A stretch of 64,000 nt of DNA from Alcaligenes faecalis (GCF_002443155.1 NZ_CP023667.1:3596001-3660000), one strand, 5' to 3'; counted from the stretch's first letter, positions 8,567-16,421 are shown. Made by a program: numbers and translations. Notes: generated by a model not told the origin, from the letters alone.

Positions 8567-9589
8567 TTACTGGAAGCTCAACACATTCTTGCCCATCAAA
8601 TGGGCTGTCGAAAAATGCTGAGCGTATTCACGCAAGCGGGCCCCACCCACTTGATGCACAGGTGTCGATGTCACCCGGTCGCGGAACATCACCACCTCGA
8701 CACCATCGAGCAAAGCGCTCAGGGCATACGCCAAGGGCAACCCATTTTCCAGAATTTCCAGTACATGACTGTTGCCCACCAGGAAATTCAGGCCTAGTTC
8801 ACGCGCGCATTCGATAAGCGCATGGCCGTCGTAGACCCGGCTGATGGAAGCCAGCACCGTGTCAACGCCCGGGTTCTCGGCCACCGCCTGACGCAGATGG
8901 TCGGGGCTGAAGCCGGTATGCGGAAAAATGTGCAAAATACGACCGACTCGACTACTACGCTCGCCCAGCCGAATGGCTCCCCGCGTCAGAGTACTGGTCT
9001 CCAGAATGTTTTCATTGCCCTTGATACGGCGTTCAGCCTGCAAGACCTGATCCTCCAGATCCAAGCCCATGAAACCGTCAAGCCGATCCAGCATGTCGCC
9101 CAAGGTGTTCACCCCTTCCAGGGGCTCGCCCACGAACATCACATTGCCATGAATGCCTCCATAAGCGATATCGCTTTTGCCCACTTTGTGGCCATGCAGA
9201 TACGCAATACCCGGATGCAAACCATGAAACGCTTCGTGGCACTCCAGCGCAGCGACGCCATACAAGTCCAGATAATCCTTCAGGGTCACGCCCCCGCAAC
9301 TGGCGGCATCGGCGATCGGATGATGCGCAACAATGGCATCCACCCCGGTGGCACCTGCCAGCTCAATGCTCAGTTCGGACATGGTCATGCACACCGCCAC
9401 CTTGCGCACTTCCTTGTTGGGATCCCCATGAATCAGTCCCGGGATCTCCAGTACTTCCTTGCCGTAAATTCCAGAGGACTTCCAGATCACGAAGGGATGA
9501 TGGCCGCATTTGACCTCATCCATACAGGACACCATGCGTCCCCCCGTAATTACGTTCAATGCATCCAGCAAATCGGCTACATAGGCCAT
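8567..9589 (-). CDS. NIF3-like dinuclear-metal protein
   Basis: 340 residues from ATG 9589, which is preceded by GGAG at a spacing of 10. The frame stays open upstream to 9745 but across a terminator-like hairpin, so the later start is preferred. VDAIVAHHPI (HHP at 89-91) matches the first metal motif of the NIF3/YbgI family. A C-terminal region FLVGNSHVLEILE stands where NIF3 proteins have their second G-H-x2-x-E motif, here with an altered spacing. Family members bind two metals and act as hydrolases or cyclohydrolase-like proteins of mostly unknown role. Followed by the Gate-type permease. The family call is moderate. Confidence 0.55.
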   Translation of the reverse strand: MAYVADLLDALNVITGGRMVSCMDEVKCGHHPFVIWKSSGIYGKEVLEIPGLIHGDPNKEVRKVAVCMTMSELSIELAGATGVDAIVAHHPIADAASCGGVTLKDYLDLYGVAALECHEAFHGLHPGIAYLHGHKVGKSDIAYGGIHGNVMFVGEPLEGVNTLGDMLDRLDGFMGLDLEDQVLQAERRIKGNENILETSTLTRGAIRLGERSSRVGRILHIFPHTGFSPDHLRQAVAENPGVDTVLASISRVYDGHALIECARELGLNFLVGNSHVLEILENGLPLAYALSALLDGVEVVMFRDRVTSTPVHQVGGARLREYAQHFSTAHLMGKNVLSFQ

Positions 9590-9610
9590 GATTTTGTCTC
9601 CAAATAAAAA

Positions 9611-9652
9611 GCCGGCCTCGGGCCCTGGGAGTTCCCAGGGCCCGAGGCCGGC
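9611..9652 (-). terminator. Very strong terminator-like hairpin directly before the NIF3-like ribosome-binding site
   Basis: Two perfect 20-base arms (9611-9630 and 9633-9652) separated by 2 bases, almost all G/C. Five A at 9606-9610 make a U-tract on the minus strand. The U-tract ends only about 6 bases before the ribosome-binding site of the NIF3-like gene, so no promoter fits between. Transcripts from the upstream genes should mostly stop here or read through at a low or regulated level. Confidence 0.8.
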
Positions 9653-9837
9653 GGTATGCGAGCACTTCCTGTCGGCAACTTCCCCAAGCGGACCGGTCAG
9701 GGTCTGGACTCGGTTCCAGAGCACACTGCCCACAAGGCAATCCACTCCGGACGGAAGGACAACAAGACTGTCTACCAGTCAGCTTCTTTTTATCGATTTG
9801 GAATTCAGGACATCGGCTCTCACCAATGTCACTGCAT

Positions 9838-10194
9838 TCACACTCCTTTGTGCAACAACACCATGGTGGAAGACAACTGCGCCGTCGCGTCGTAATCCTT
9901 GAAGATGGCCACGACGTCCAGGCCATACTCTTCCACCAAAACCTGCTTCATCTCTTTTTTGAACGCCTTGATCAGATACAGATCTGCCAAGTCAGCGATA
10001 TGCGCATTTTCACGGCTCAGCGTCTGCAGGGCAGGCTGTCGTTTGTGAACGGCCAGCATGCTGATCCGGTCCTCGAGCACATCAATCTTTAGCGTCACCA
10101 CACCTGAGGCAAAAATACTGCTGTTAATGCGGTTGTAGTCCCGGGTCAGTGCCTGCTTGAGTTCGCCTATAGAAGAAAAGCCTGCCATCGCCAT
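9838..10194 (-). CDS. Small conserved protein, possibly MpsC/DUF2294-like
   Basis: 118 residues with no membrane segment or cysteine. The pattern (YNRINSSIF near the N-terminus, a DRISMLAVHK strand, a long amphipathic middle helix, and VVAIFKDYD near the C-terminus) recalls the DUF2294/MpsC family, whose function is unclear. This match is from memory of the fold pattern and is weak. The gene sits 36 bases downstream of the cyclodeaminase-like gene in the same operon, followed by a 248-bp gap containing the strong hairpin. Confidence 0.6.
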   Translation of the reverse strand: MAMAGFSSIGELKQALTRDYNRINSSIFASGVVTLKIDVLEDRISMLAVHKRQPALQTLSRENAHIADLADLYLIKAFKKEMKQVLVEEYGLDVVAIFKDYDATAQLSSTMVLLHKGV

Positions 10195-10230
10195 TGCCTA
10201 CCCCCAACATGCTTGAATTATTGTCGTTTT

Positions 10231-11175
10231 TCAGTGTGCGGCAAGCGCCTCCTGCGCTGTCTTGCCAAGCTGATGACGGCGATACGCCAATCCAGCGACG
10301 GCAATATCTTCAATCGCCACACCCACTGATTTATACACGCAAATTCCCTGTGCGTCGTAGCCTTGTCCCCGGTCTAATTGCAACCAATCGCTTAACTCGC
10401 ACAACTTGTCCGAAACGCCGCAATTGGACGCAGCCAGAATCAGGTCCCCCGCCTCCGCGAGAGTCTGCTCACCCCACTCCACCACAATCTTGCCTGCCCG
10501 CTGCAGGCAGGCATCATCCAATTCCCGCGCTGTTGGCAAACTGGAGCCAACGGCGGCGACAAAGCAGCCTGGCTTCAGGCTGCGTCCATCAAACAGGGGA
10601 TCGCGACTGCGGCTGGCCGTGACCAGAATATCCGCCTGTGCGGCGATCTCTTCCGCTCGGGCGGCTCGCACAGGCACACCACACTCCAGCTCCAGCTGGT
10701 GGCAGCGCTTCTCATCGACATTCGGGCTCCACACCAGCACACGCTGCAAATCAAAGGTCTGGCAAAACTGCAGGGCATGCGCCATCCCCTGGGCACCCAG
10801 ACCCAGCACTCCCAAGGTTTGCGAATGGGGATTGGCGCCACGCTGTGCTGCCAGAACCGAGCAGGCTGCAGTACGCCACTGCGTGATCGCGCCAGCATCC
10901 AAGGTGGCCAAAGCTTGTCCGCTCAGTGCATCAAACAGCACAATGACAAAATTGAATGCGCCATGCACGGTCGTATAAATCTTGGCACCCGCCACTTGCT
11001 GGCCTGGGATGACCGCGCCCAAGGTCGACAAGCGGGTATCGCCCACCTGCGTGCGCACACGACGCTGCTGGGCCGCCTGGCCCTGTCCAAACTCGATGAA
11101 AGCCTGCTCCAGCACCTCTTGTACGGCAGGCGCATCAAGCAGCTCGTGTAGTTGCTGATCGGTCAAATGCAGCAT
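10231..11175 (-). CDS. Ornithine cyclodeaminase / mu-crystallin family protein
   Basis: 314 residues. Family features are K65 in GAKIYT, R101 in ITQWRTAA, and a Rossmann NAD motif GLGAQG at 125-130. A C-terminal KSVGVAIEDIA segment is typical. Members either cyclise and deaminate ornithine or reduce cyclic/linear imino acids (Pyr2C reductase, alanine dehydrogenase-like). Placement 11 bases after a ferredoxin gene in an oxygenase-linked operon favours a role in amino- or imino-acid metabolism of the pathway product. Exact substrate unknown. Confidence 0.85.
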   Translation of the reverse strand: MLHLTDQQLHELLDAPAVQEVLEQAFIEFGQGQAAQQRRVRTQVGDTRLSTLGAVIPGQQVAGAKIYTTVHGAFNFVIVLFDALSGQALATLDAGAITQWRTAACSVLAAQRGANPHSQTLGVLGLGAQGMAHALQFCQTFDLQRVLVWSPNVDEKRCHQLELECGVPVRAARAEEIAAQADILVTASRSRDPLFDGRSLKPGCFVAAVGSSLPTARELDDACLQRAGKIVVEWGEQTLAEAGDLILAASNCGVSDKLCELSDWLQLDRGQGYDAQGICVYKSVGVAIEDIAVAGLAYRRHQLGKTAQEALAAH

Positions 11176-11186
11176 GGCCGCTCCTT

Positions 11187-11465
11187 TTACCAGCTCACCG
11201 TAACGTCACCACGAACAAAGGTCTGGCACGCCATACGAAAACCCTCTGCCAGATCCTGCTCGGACAAATGCTTGTGTTCCTTGGCCTTAACCTCATCCGT
11301 ATTGCTCAGCCCTTCCGTAATTCGGCACTTGCAGGTGCCGCAGATCCCGCCCCCGCACTTGAACGGGATGCCACCGCGCTCGCGGATGGAAACCCGCAGC
11401 AAGTTACTGTTCTCGGCGGCAGACACCACCAAATCATTATTCGACGCAAATGTAATCTGAACCAT
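11187..11465 (-). CDS. [2Fe-2S] ferredoxin, plant type
   Basis: 92 residues. Cluster ligands C37-x4-C42-x2-C45 (CGGGICGTC) and C80 are all present. As a free-standing ferredoxin it would shuttle single electrons in the cytoplasm. It is second of two such genes around an unknown 115-residue gene, and the operon lies beside a ferredoxin reductase and a diiron oxygenase, so it probably serves an oxygenase in this locus. Confidence 0.88.
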   Translation of the reverse strand: MVQITFASNNDLVVSAAENSNLLRVSIRERGGIPFKCGGGICGTCKCRITEGLSNTDEVKAKEHKHLSEQDLAEGFRMACQTFVRGDVTVSW

Positions 11466-11476
11466 ATTCTGCTACC

Positions 11477-11824
11477 TCAGGATTGCTGCTGTACCGGGGC
11501 CTGGACCCCAGCCTTGTGACCGACGACCCCACACTGACGCAACTCGGCCTGTATGCTGCCAAACTGTGTCAATCCCGCCAGCTCTTCATAAGCCTGCTCG
11601 GCTGTCGCAAACTTTTCCATTTGCCGGGTAGGAATGTCATTGATCGTGCCATTTGGCGTCTCTTCCACAATGCGAACGCGCGACCCATCCTGAATGCGTG
11701 CAATGGCAAACACCGCTTTGAAACGACCCTGAAAATGGTATTCATACGCTGCCACCATTTCCACGCCCACTCCCGGCTCCGTGCGGTATTCCCCCGGCTT
11801 GCTCGTCAGCACCACATACATCAC
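11477..11824 (-). CDS. Unknown 115-residue protein between two ferredoxin genes
   Basis: I do not recognise this family. The protein is soluble, starts MMYVVLTSKPGEYRTEPG, has a central alternating strand pattern (YEYHFQGRFKAVFAIA, then SRVRIVEE) and a C-terminal helix ending in a Gln-rich tail. Its start overlaps the upstream ferredoxin stop (ATGA at 11824-11821), so the two are translationally coupled. Being clamped between two ferredoxin genes suggests a small coupling or effector component of an oxygenase, comparable in position to regulatory subunits of multicomponent oxygenases. That role is inference. Confidence 0.75.
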   Translation of the reverse strand: MMYVVLTSKPGEYRTEPGVGVEMVAAYEYHFQGRFKAVFAIARIQDGSRVRIVEETPNGTINDIPTRQMEKFATAEQAYEELAGLTQFGSIQAELRQCGVVGHKAGVQAPVQQQS

Positions 11825-12129
11825 TGCACCTCCTGTGTTTCTGCCTGCTCCAGAACGATGTCCTGGTTAATCCACAGCTGGCACGCCAGCCGCCAGCCCT
11901 GATCCAGTCGCTCGCCCAACTGCTTTTTCTCTTTCCAGTTGGCCGCAGGCAGATGCTCGGCCCCCTCCAGCACACGACACGCACACTTGGCGCACTTGCC
12001 CATGCCGCAACCGTAGGTCAAATGAGGAAAGGGGAATTGCTTGATGCCCGCCCTGACCACCAAATTCGTGTTCTCCTGCACCTCGCCCACATGAGTCTGG
12101 CCGTTTTTATGAAAAGTAATGGTTGGCAT
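11821..12129 (-). CDS. [2Fe-2S] ferredoxin domain protein, first gene of operon
   Basis: 102 residues from ATG 12129, preceded by a full AGGAGG at 12137-12142. An earlier in-phase start at 12255 has no such site. Ligands C41-x4-C46-x2-C49 and C83 are present, with an additional C51. Sequence between the ligands (CGMGKCAKC) differs clearly from the second ferredoxin, so the two are not recent duplicates. Coupled by ATGA overlap to the unknown 115-residue gene. A GGTATACC box lies about 70 bases upstream. Confidence 0.85.
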   Translation of the reverse strand: MPTITFHKNGQTHVGEVQENTNLVVRAGIKQFPFPHLTYGCGMGKCAKCACRVLEGAEHLPAANWKEKKQLGERLDQGWRLACQLWINQDIVLEQAETQEVQ

Positions 12130-12197
12130 AAGACCTCCTGCTTGCTGCCAATGATGCGACCGGATTGCGAGCCCTGACCGCCTGAAAAACCAAGAAC

Positions 12198-12205
12198 GGT
12201 ATACC
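12198..12205. promoter_or_regulatory. GGTATACC box upstream of the ferredoxin operon
   Basis: A perfect 8-bp palindrome about 70 bases before the ferredoxin operon start. It shares GGTATAC, and the preceding C, with boxes at 12291, 16415 and 19508 in this locus. GTATAC cores are known in operators of GntR/FadR-type regulators, and such a regulator is encoded at 20464. Confidence 0.5.
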
Positions 12206-12269
12206 AAGTCGAAAAATGCGCTTTCCCCGCAACAGATTTTCTTGGCTTTAGACACAATTTTCTGTCAAT

Positions 12270-12298
12270 TTGAGTAGAAACCCCTATTGCGGTATACT
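12270..12298 (+). promoter_or_regulatory. Predicted sigma70 promoter with overlapping GGTATAC box
   Basis: -35 TTGAGT (12270-12275), 17-base spacer, -10 TATACT (12293-12298). GGTATAC at 12291-12297 overlaps the -10 element, so a bound repressor would block RNA polymerase. It would start transcription near 12305, just before the 63-residue gene. Confidence 0.6.
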
Positions 12299-12329
12299 TA
12301 ATTCAATTCAAACCCTAAACGAGATTGCT

Positions 12330-12521
12330 ATGAAAACCCCCGTCGAACTTCGCTATTTGCAGCGTCCTGTCGGCGAGCAGTTGCTGCCTCATTTGGCTCA
12401 GCGCAAGCATCTGCGCCGTCGTATTCCACTCATCAATCTGCCCTCGCTCACCGAACTGTTTGGCAGCCGAAAGAAGCGCGACCCTGAAGCGGCCCAGGAT
12501 CAGCTCCCGCACAGCGCCTAG
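12330..12521 (+). CDS. Small basic protein of unknown function (63 residues)
   Basis: A free-standing plus-strand gene between two minus-strand operons. It is supported by a good upstream promoter with an overlapping regulatory box and by filling nearly all the space to the convergent reductase gene (stops share the bases CTAG, 12518-12521). The ribosome-binding site is weak (ACGAGA). The product has no cysteine or membrane segment, a basic patch RKHLRRR at 25-31, a Leu/Pro-rich middle and a second basic patch RKKR at 47-50. No family recognised; a nucleic-acid- or protein-binding accessory role is only a guess. Confidence 0.55.
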   Translation: MKTPVELRYLQRPVGEQLLPHLAQRKHLRRRIPLINLPSLTELFGSRKKRDPEAAQDQLPHSA

Positions 12522-13546
12522 GCAAGAGAAGGCTCTGCCGAGCTGGTATCGGACTGAAAGTTGAAGGCATCGGCATACATGAACTGCTCATTGGCGCCAT
12601 GCTCCTTGAACAGACCACGGGCCTGCTCAATCATCACGGGCGAGCCGCACAAGTAAATGGCATGCTCTGACAGGTCAGGTTCATCCCGACACACCTGTTG
12701 CTGCACATAGCCGCGCGCGCCTTGCCAACTCTCGTCAGCATGAGAGAGCACAGGGACGAAACGGAACTCGCACAAGCGGTCTGCCCAAGATTCGATTTCC
12801 TGGGCCAGATACAAATCCTCGGGTCGGTTCATCCCCCAATACAGGCTGACAGGCGGGCAATCGTCCTTGTCCAGCAAGGACTCCAGAATCGCCTTGATCG
12901 GTGCAATACCCGTACCAGTAGCCACCATGACCATGGGCCTCCAGTCTCGCTCGCGCCAATAGAACACGCCCAAGGGCAGCTCCAGCAGCAGCTCGTCTCC
13001 GGCTTTCAGCGCCGGCAGACATGCCTGGGTGAAACGGCCGCCTTCCACTTCCCGCACATGCAATTCAATGCGCCCCTGTGCGGCATCGGCATTGGCCATG
13101 GAAAAACTGCGTGCACGCCCGTCCTCGAACAGGATGTTCAGATACTGACCAGGACGAAACTGCACTTGCACGTCCTGGGGCAGCTGCAAGCTCAAGCGCC
13201 AGATGCCCTGGCACGCCCGCTCCACGCTATGAACCTGTGCCCTGACTTGTTGCACTTCAGGCAACTCGTCACGATGAGCGGCCAGACTGATTTCAATATC
13301 GGCATCCAGTCGAGCCTGGCAGGCGGCGGCATGACCCTGCTCGTGTTCTTCATCAGCAATGCTCATGGGCAGGCAGTCATCCTCATAACAAACCTTCCCG
13401 CGAGTGACCTGAATACGGCAGGTACCGCAACCGCCAAACTCACAGTCGCTATAAATGCGCACGCCTTGGCGCTGGGCGGCCTGCAAGATGGTCTCTTGCG
13501 GTTCTACCCAGAACTGCTCGCCGGTTTCCTTGATGTCGACACGATG
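12518..13546 (-). CDS. NAD(P)H-ferredoxin/oxygenase reductase with N-terminal [2Fe-2S] domain
   Basis: 342 residues from ATG 13546, which follows a GGAGG at proper spacing; the ATG 7 codons upstream lacks one. N-terminal plant-type ferredoxin domain with C37-x4-C42-x2-C45 and C78, then an FAD domain (RSFSMAN) and an NAD(P) domain (ATGTGIAP, YLCGSP). This is the CDP-glucoseen/phenol-hydroxylase/benzoate-dioxygenase reductase architecture. It is the last gene of the HDO-ALDH-GlcG operon and is the likely electron source for the diiron oxygenase, directly or through the neighbouring free ferredoxins (inference). Confidence 0.88.
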   Translation of the reverse strand, partial: HRVDIKETGEQFWVEPQETILQAAQRQGVRIYSDCEFGGCGTCRIQVTRGKVCYEDDCLPMSIADEEHEQGHAAACQARLDADIEISLAAHRDELPEVQQVRAQVHSVERACQGIWRLSLQLPQDVQVQFRPGQYLNILFEDGRARSFSMANADAAQGRIELHVREVEGGRFTQACLPALKAGDELLLELPLGVFYWRERDWRPMVMVATGTGIAPIKAILESLLDKDDCPPVSLYWGMNRPEDLYLAQEIESWADRLCEFRFVPVLSHADESWQGARGYVQQQVCRDEPDLSEHAIYLCGSPVMIEQARGLFKEHGANEQFMYADAFNFQSDTSSAEPSLA

Positions 13547-13572
13547 GGCCATGACCCGTCCTCCTGATGCCA

Positions 13573-14052
13573 CTATTTCTTGATGTCCGCCTGAACCAGC
13601 ACGTCCAGACCCTCTGCCTTCAAGGCCTCGGCCAAGGCCTGCAAGCCGGCCACACCAGCTGCCGTGTCCTGCTCGCCGTTACCGCCACTCAGGCCTATGC
13701 CACCAATGACCTCGCCATTGACCACAATGGGATAGCCGCCCACAAAGGCCGCAAAACGCCCTTCAAAACTCAACTGAATCCCGAAGGCCTCGTTACCCGG
13801 CAAGGCGGGACCATTGGGCGGTGTGGTGAACAAATGGGTGGAGCGCTTGTGGCCGGCAGCGGTAAACGCCTTGTTCCAGGCAATCTGGGCGCCGGTAATA
13901 CGAGCCCCATCCATGCGCTCCATGACGATGGGGTAACCCCCTTCGTCAACCACGCAAACGGTCTCCAGCACGCCAATCTCTTTGGATTTGGCAATCGCCG
14001 CGTCCACCATCAAGCGCGCTTCGCGCTGTTCGAGACGTAGGATTTTTTTCAT
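13573..14052 (-). CDS. GlcG/HbpS (DUF336) family protein
   Basis: 159 residues, the normal size. The family pattern is clear: an N-terminal helix (EAELMVDAAIAKSKE-like), VCVVDEGGYPIVMERMDGA, a central GNEAFGIQLSFEGRFAAFVGGYPIVVNGEVIGGIGLSGG and a C-terminal helix. HbpS binds heme or cobalamin, and GlcG accompanies glycolate and other catabolic operons without a firm enzymatic role. No signal peptide is seen, so it is cytoplasmic here. Found between ALDH and reductase genes in a four-gene operon. Confidence 0.8.
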   Translation of the reverse strand: MKKILRLEQREARLMVDAAIAKSKEIGVLETVCVVDEGGYPIVMERMDGARITGAQIAWNKAFTAAGHKRSTHLFTTPPNGPALPGNEAFGIQLSFEGRFAAFVGGYPIVVNGEVIGGIGLSGGNGEQDTAAGVAGLQALAEALKAEGLDVLVQADIKK

Positions 14053-14083
14053 AAGTCTTCTCAGTATTTCGGATTAATAAAAT

Positions 14084-15544
14084 TCAGATACCGCGATACA
14101 CGGTCTTGAGCTGGGTATAGAACTCCAGGCCCGCCCGACCCGACTCGCGGAAGGTGGAAGTGCTGGACTGTTTCAGTCCACCAAAAGGAGCATTGATCAA
14201 GTTGCCGGTTGTCGTGCGATTGATCTTGACCGTCCCGGCCTCAATGTCATTGGCAAAGCGATGCGCATATTCGGCACTGCGCGTCACAATGGCGGCAGAC
14301 AAGCCGTATTCGGTGTCATTGGCCATGGCCAGTGCCTGCTCGTAGGAATCAATTTCCAGCAAGGCAATCACCGGGCCAAAAATCTCTTCGCGGGCAATAC
14401 GCATCTGCTGGGTCACGTCCGTAAACAAAGCCGGGCGCATGAACAGGCCGCGTGCGTAGTCACCGTCAGTCAAGCGTTCGCCGCCCAGTAAATGGGTGGC
14501 TTCCTGCTTGCCGATGGCCACATATTCCAGAATGCTTTCCAGTTGGCTTTCGGTGGCAATGGGACCCAGATCGGGGTTGCCATTCAAGCCGTTACCCACA
14601 GTCAAGGCGCTGACTTTCTCTACCAGGCGCCGCGTGAATTCTTCTTTGACCTGACGATGCACCAGCACACGGCTGGTTCCCGTGCAGGCCTGACCGCTCA
14701 AGGAAAATCCGCCTTGAACCACCAGTTTGACGGCCAGTTCCAGGTCGGCGTCTTCCATGACAATCAAGGGGTTTTTGCCGCCCAGCTCCATTTGGGTCCG
14801 AGTGCTCATGCGTGCCTGACGACAAATGTTTTCACCCGCCTGGGTCGAGCCAGTAAACGAAATGGCGCGTATCTGAGGGGATTGCACCAGCGTGGGCCCC
14901 ACTTCACTGGCCCTGCCATGCACCAGGTTCAGCACACCCGCCGGGACCCCTGCTTGTGCAAAGGCTTCGCACAGGTAGTAGCCGGTCAAGGGCGTGTCAG
15001 ACGACGGCTTGAAAACAACGGTATTGCCGGTAATCAAGGCGGGGGCAATTTTGCGTGCCGGGATGGAGATGGGGAAATTCCAGGGCGCAATCACGGATAC
15101 CACACCCAAAGGTTCACGCTGGGTATAGACCAGTTGCTGTGCATCGTCCTGAGGGAATGTCTCGCCGGTATAGGTCTGGCCTTCAACCGCATAAAAACGC
15201 AGGGTCTGGGCCGAGCGCCCAACTTCCATCTTGCTCTGCGCCAGCGTTTTGCCCTCTTCCCGCGTCAGACCCTGAGCGATACGGTCCACATTGGCATCAA
15301 GCCAGGCTGCTGCTGCATTCAGCACACGGGCCCGAGTAGAGATAGGCGTTGCTCGCCATCCCGCAAAGGCGGCCTGAGCAGCAGCAACAGCGGCCTGCGC
15401 GTCCTCAGCCGTGGACTGAGGGAAAGCTCCCACCACATCGTCCCGATCGGCCGGATTCAGATTAGGCGTCGTGCGCCCGCTCTGGCTGGGCAGCCACTGC
15501 CCATCAATGTAATTGTCGAAAACGACGTCCTTGAGATTGTCCAC
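14084..15544 (-). CDS. NAD(P)+-dependent aldehyde dehydrogenase, semialdehyde-type
   Basis: 486 residues starting at GTG 15544 (GGAAG upstream). Canonical ALDH features: APWNFP and GNTVVFKPS for cofactor binding, FTGST, catalytic Glu in MELGGKNP and catalytic Cys in GQACTGTSR. Overall it looks closest to 2-oxoglutarate-semialdehyde/succinate-semialdehyde-type dehydrogenases. It lies 60 bases after the HDO gene, so it probably oxidises an aldehyde released by the oxygenase reaction or by subsequent deamination. Substrate identity is inference. Confidence 0.88.
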   Translation of the reverse strand: MDNLKDVVFDNYIDGQWLPSQSGRTTPNLNPADRDDVVGAFPQSTAEDAQAAVAAAQAAFAGWRATPISTRARVLNAAAAWLDANVDRIAQGLTREEGKTLAQSKMEVGRSAQTLRFYAVEGQTYTGETFPQDDAQQLVYTQREPLGVVSVIAPWNFPISIPARKIAPALITGNTVVFKPSSDTPLTGYYLCEAFAQAGVPAGVLNLVHGRASEVGPTLVQSPQIRAISFTGSTQAGENICRQARMSTRTQMELGGKNPLIVMEDADLELAVKLVVQGGFSLSGQACTGTSRVLVHRQVKEEFTRRLVEKVSALTVGNGLNGNPDLGPIATESQLESILEYVAIGKQEATHLLGGERLTDGDYARGLFMRPALFTDVTQQMRIAREEIFGPVIALLEIDSYEQALAMANDTEYGLSAAIVTRSAEYAHRFANDIEAGTVKINRTTTGNLINAPFGGLKQSSTSTFRESGRAGLEFYTQLKTVYRGI

Positions 15545-15604
15545 CGCTGTACTTCCTTGTTTCTAGGTCGGCGGGCAGCCCATCTGCCCGCTCGGCTTTC
15601 TGGC

Positions 15605-16339
15605 TCAGGCTGCTTCCAGCTGCAGTTCTTGCAGGCTGATCTCGTCTTTGACGTAATCGTTGTACAGAGAAGTGGTATACAGTAGACGCATCTCGGCACC
15701 AATTTCGCAGATACGCAAACAACGCTGCTGCAGTTCTACCGTGTTCGCATGCTCAAGCACGATCTGGTAACCACGCTCGCCGTGGATTTCGTCCGACACA
15801 ATGTGCAGGTCGAAAAACTCCACTTCTTCGTCCGTGAAGCCGTATTTTTCGCGCAAGGTTGGGGTCTGCTTGCGGTAGATAGAGGGCACTTGGGACTCCA
15901 GACCCACAACCAGCCCCGCCACCGCAACGACCGGATCTTCGCGCATGGCAATGGCGTAACACCAGGCCTGCAAGGCGCGAGTGGTGGCATTCATGTTGTC
16001 GGGGTCTTCAATACGTGCCCGTGTCGTGCCGCACGCTTCGCCAAAGCGGATCAGCAGATCTGTGTGGCGGTCACCGCCAATTTCCTCTTCATACATATTG
16101 GCCAGCAAGAAGTCTTTGGCCTCCACGTATTCAGCGGGAGTGCGGGCATACAGATAACCCAGGTAATCGGCAAAAGGGCCGACATAGTGATAGTGGTTTT
16201 CAGCCCAGCGAGCCAGATGTTCACGGCTTAGCTTGCCGCTGGCCCAGGCAATACTGAAAGGGGAAGTATTGGCACTTTTCCCTTTAATGGCGGTTTCCAG
16301 TGCGGTGCGAAATTCATCGCGATTCAGCAGTTTTTCCAT
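15605..16339 (-). CDS. Heme-oxygenase-like diiron oxidase/oxygenase (HDO, iron-containing redox enzyme family)
   Basis: 244 residues. The all-helical fold keeps the diiron ligand pattern of the CADD/UndA/BesC group: E47 region in helix 1 (WAENHYHY), E85-x6-H92 (within EEEIGGDRH), E148 (GLESQVP) and H179-x3-D183-x2-H186 (HIVSDEIH). Known members use O2 to cleave C-C or C-N bonds, desaturate or N-oxygenate amino acids and fatty acids. PqqC and TenA share the fold but lack this full ligand set. It heads the operon with ALDH, GlcG-like protein and ferredoxin reductase, and has a GGTATAC box 75 bases upstream. Substrate unknown. Confidence 0.8.
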   Translation of the reverse strand: MEKLLNRDEFRTALETAIKGKSANTSPFSIAWASGKLSREHLARWAENHYHYVGPFADYLGYLYARTPAEYVEAKDFLLANMYEEEIGGDRHTDLLIRFGEACGTTRARIEDPDNMNATTRALQAWCYAIAMREDPVVAVAGLVVGLESQVPSIYRKQTPTLREKYGFTDEEVEFFDLHIVSDEIHGERGYQIVLEHANTVELQQRCLRICEIGAEMRLLYTTSLYNDYVKDEISLQELQLEAA

Positions 16340-16414
16340 GACTGTTTCCTTGTTGAAAGACGTCGCCCTGACAGCAGCCGACGAAAGATGAGGTTTGGAC
16401 TATTTAAGTATATT

Positions 16415-16421
16415 GTATACC
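16415..16421. promoter_or_regulatory. GTATACC box upstream of the HDO operon
   Basis: Reads GACGGTATACAAT on the minus strand, 75 bases before the HDO start and just past the end of the GGT gene. It matches the boxes at 12198, 12291, 19508 and 20387 over GGTATAC. An AT-rich TATACT lies next to it as a possible -10 element. Confidence 0.5.

Noticed and set aside
15674..15680. GGTATAC inside the HDO coding sequence
   Set aside because: Lies near the 3' end of the gene with no promoter context; treated as chance and not counted as an operator.
14492..15685. 397-codon open frame antisense to the aldehyde dehydrogenase gene
   Set aside because: Product is His/Gln/Arg-rich with no family features, and it mirrors a strongly conserved gene; a by-product of codon use in GC-rich DNA.
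15605..16339. Annotation of the HDO as PqqC or TenA (thiaminase II)
   Set aside because: The E-x6-H and H-x3-D-x2-H diiron ligands are present, and no pqq or thiamine genes are nearby.
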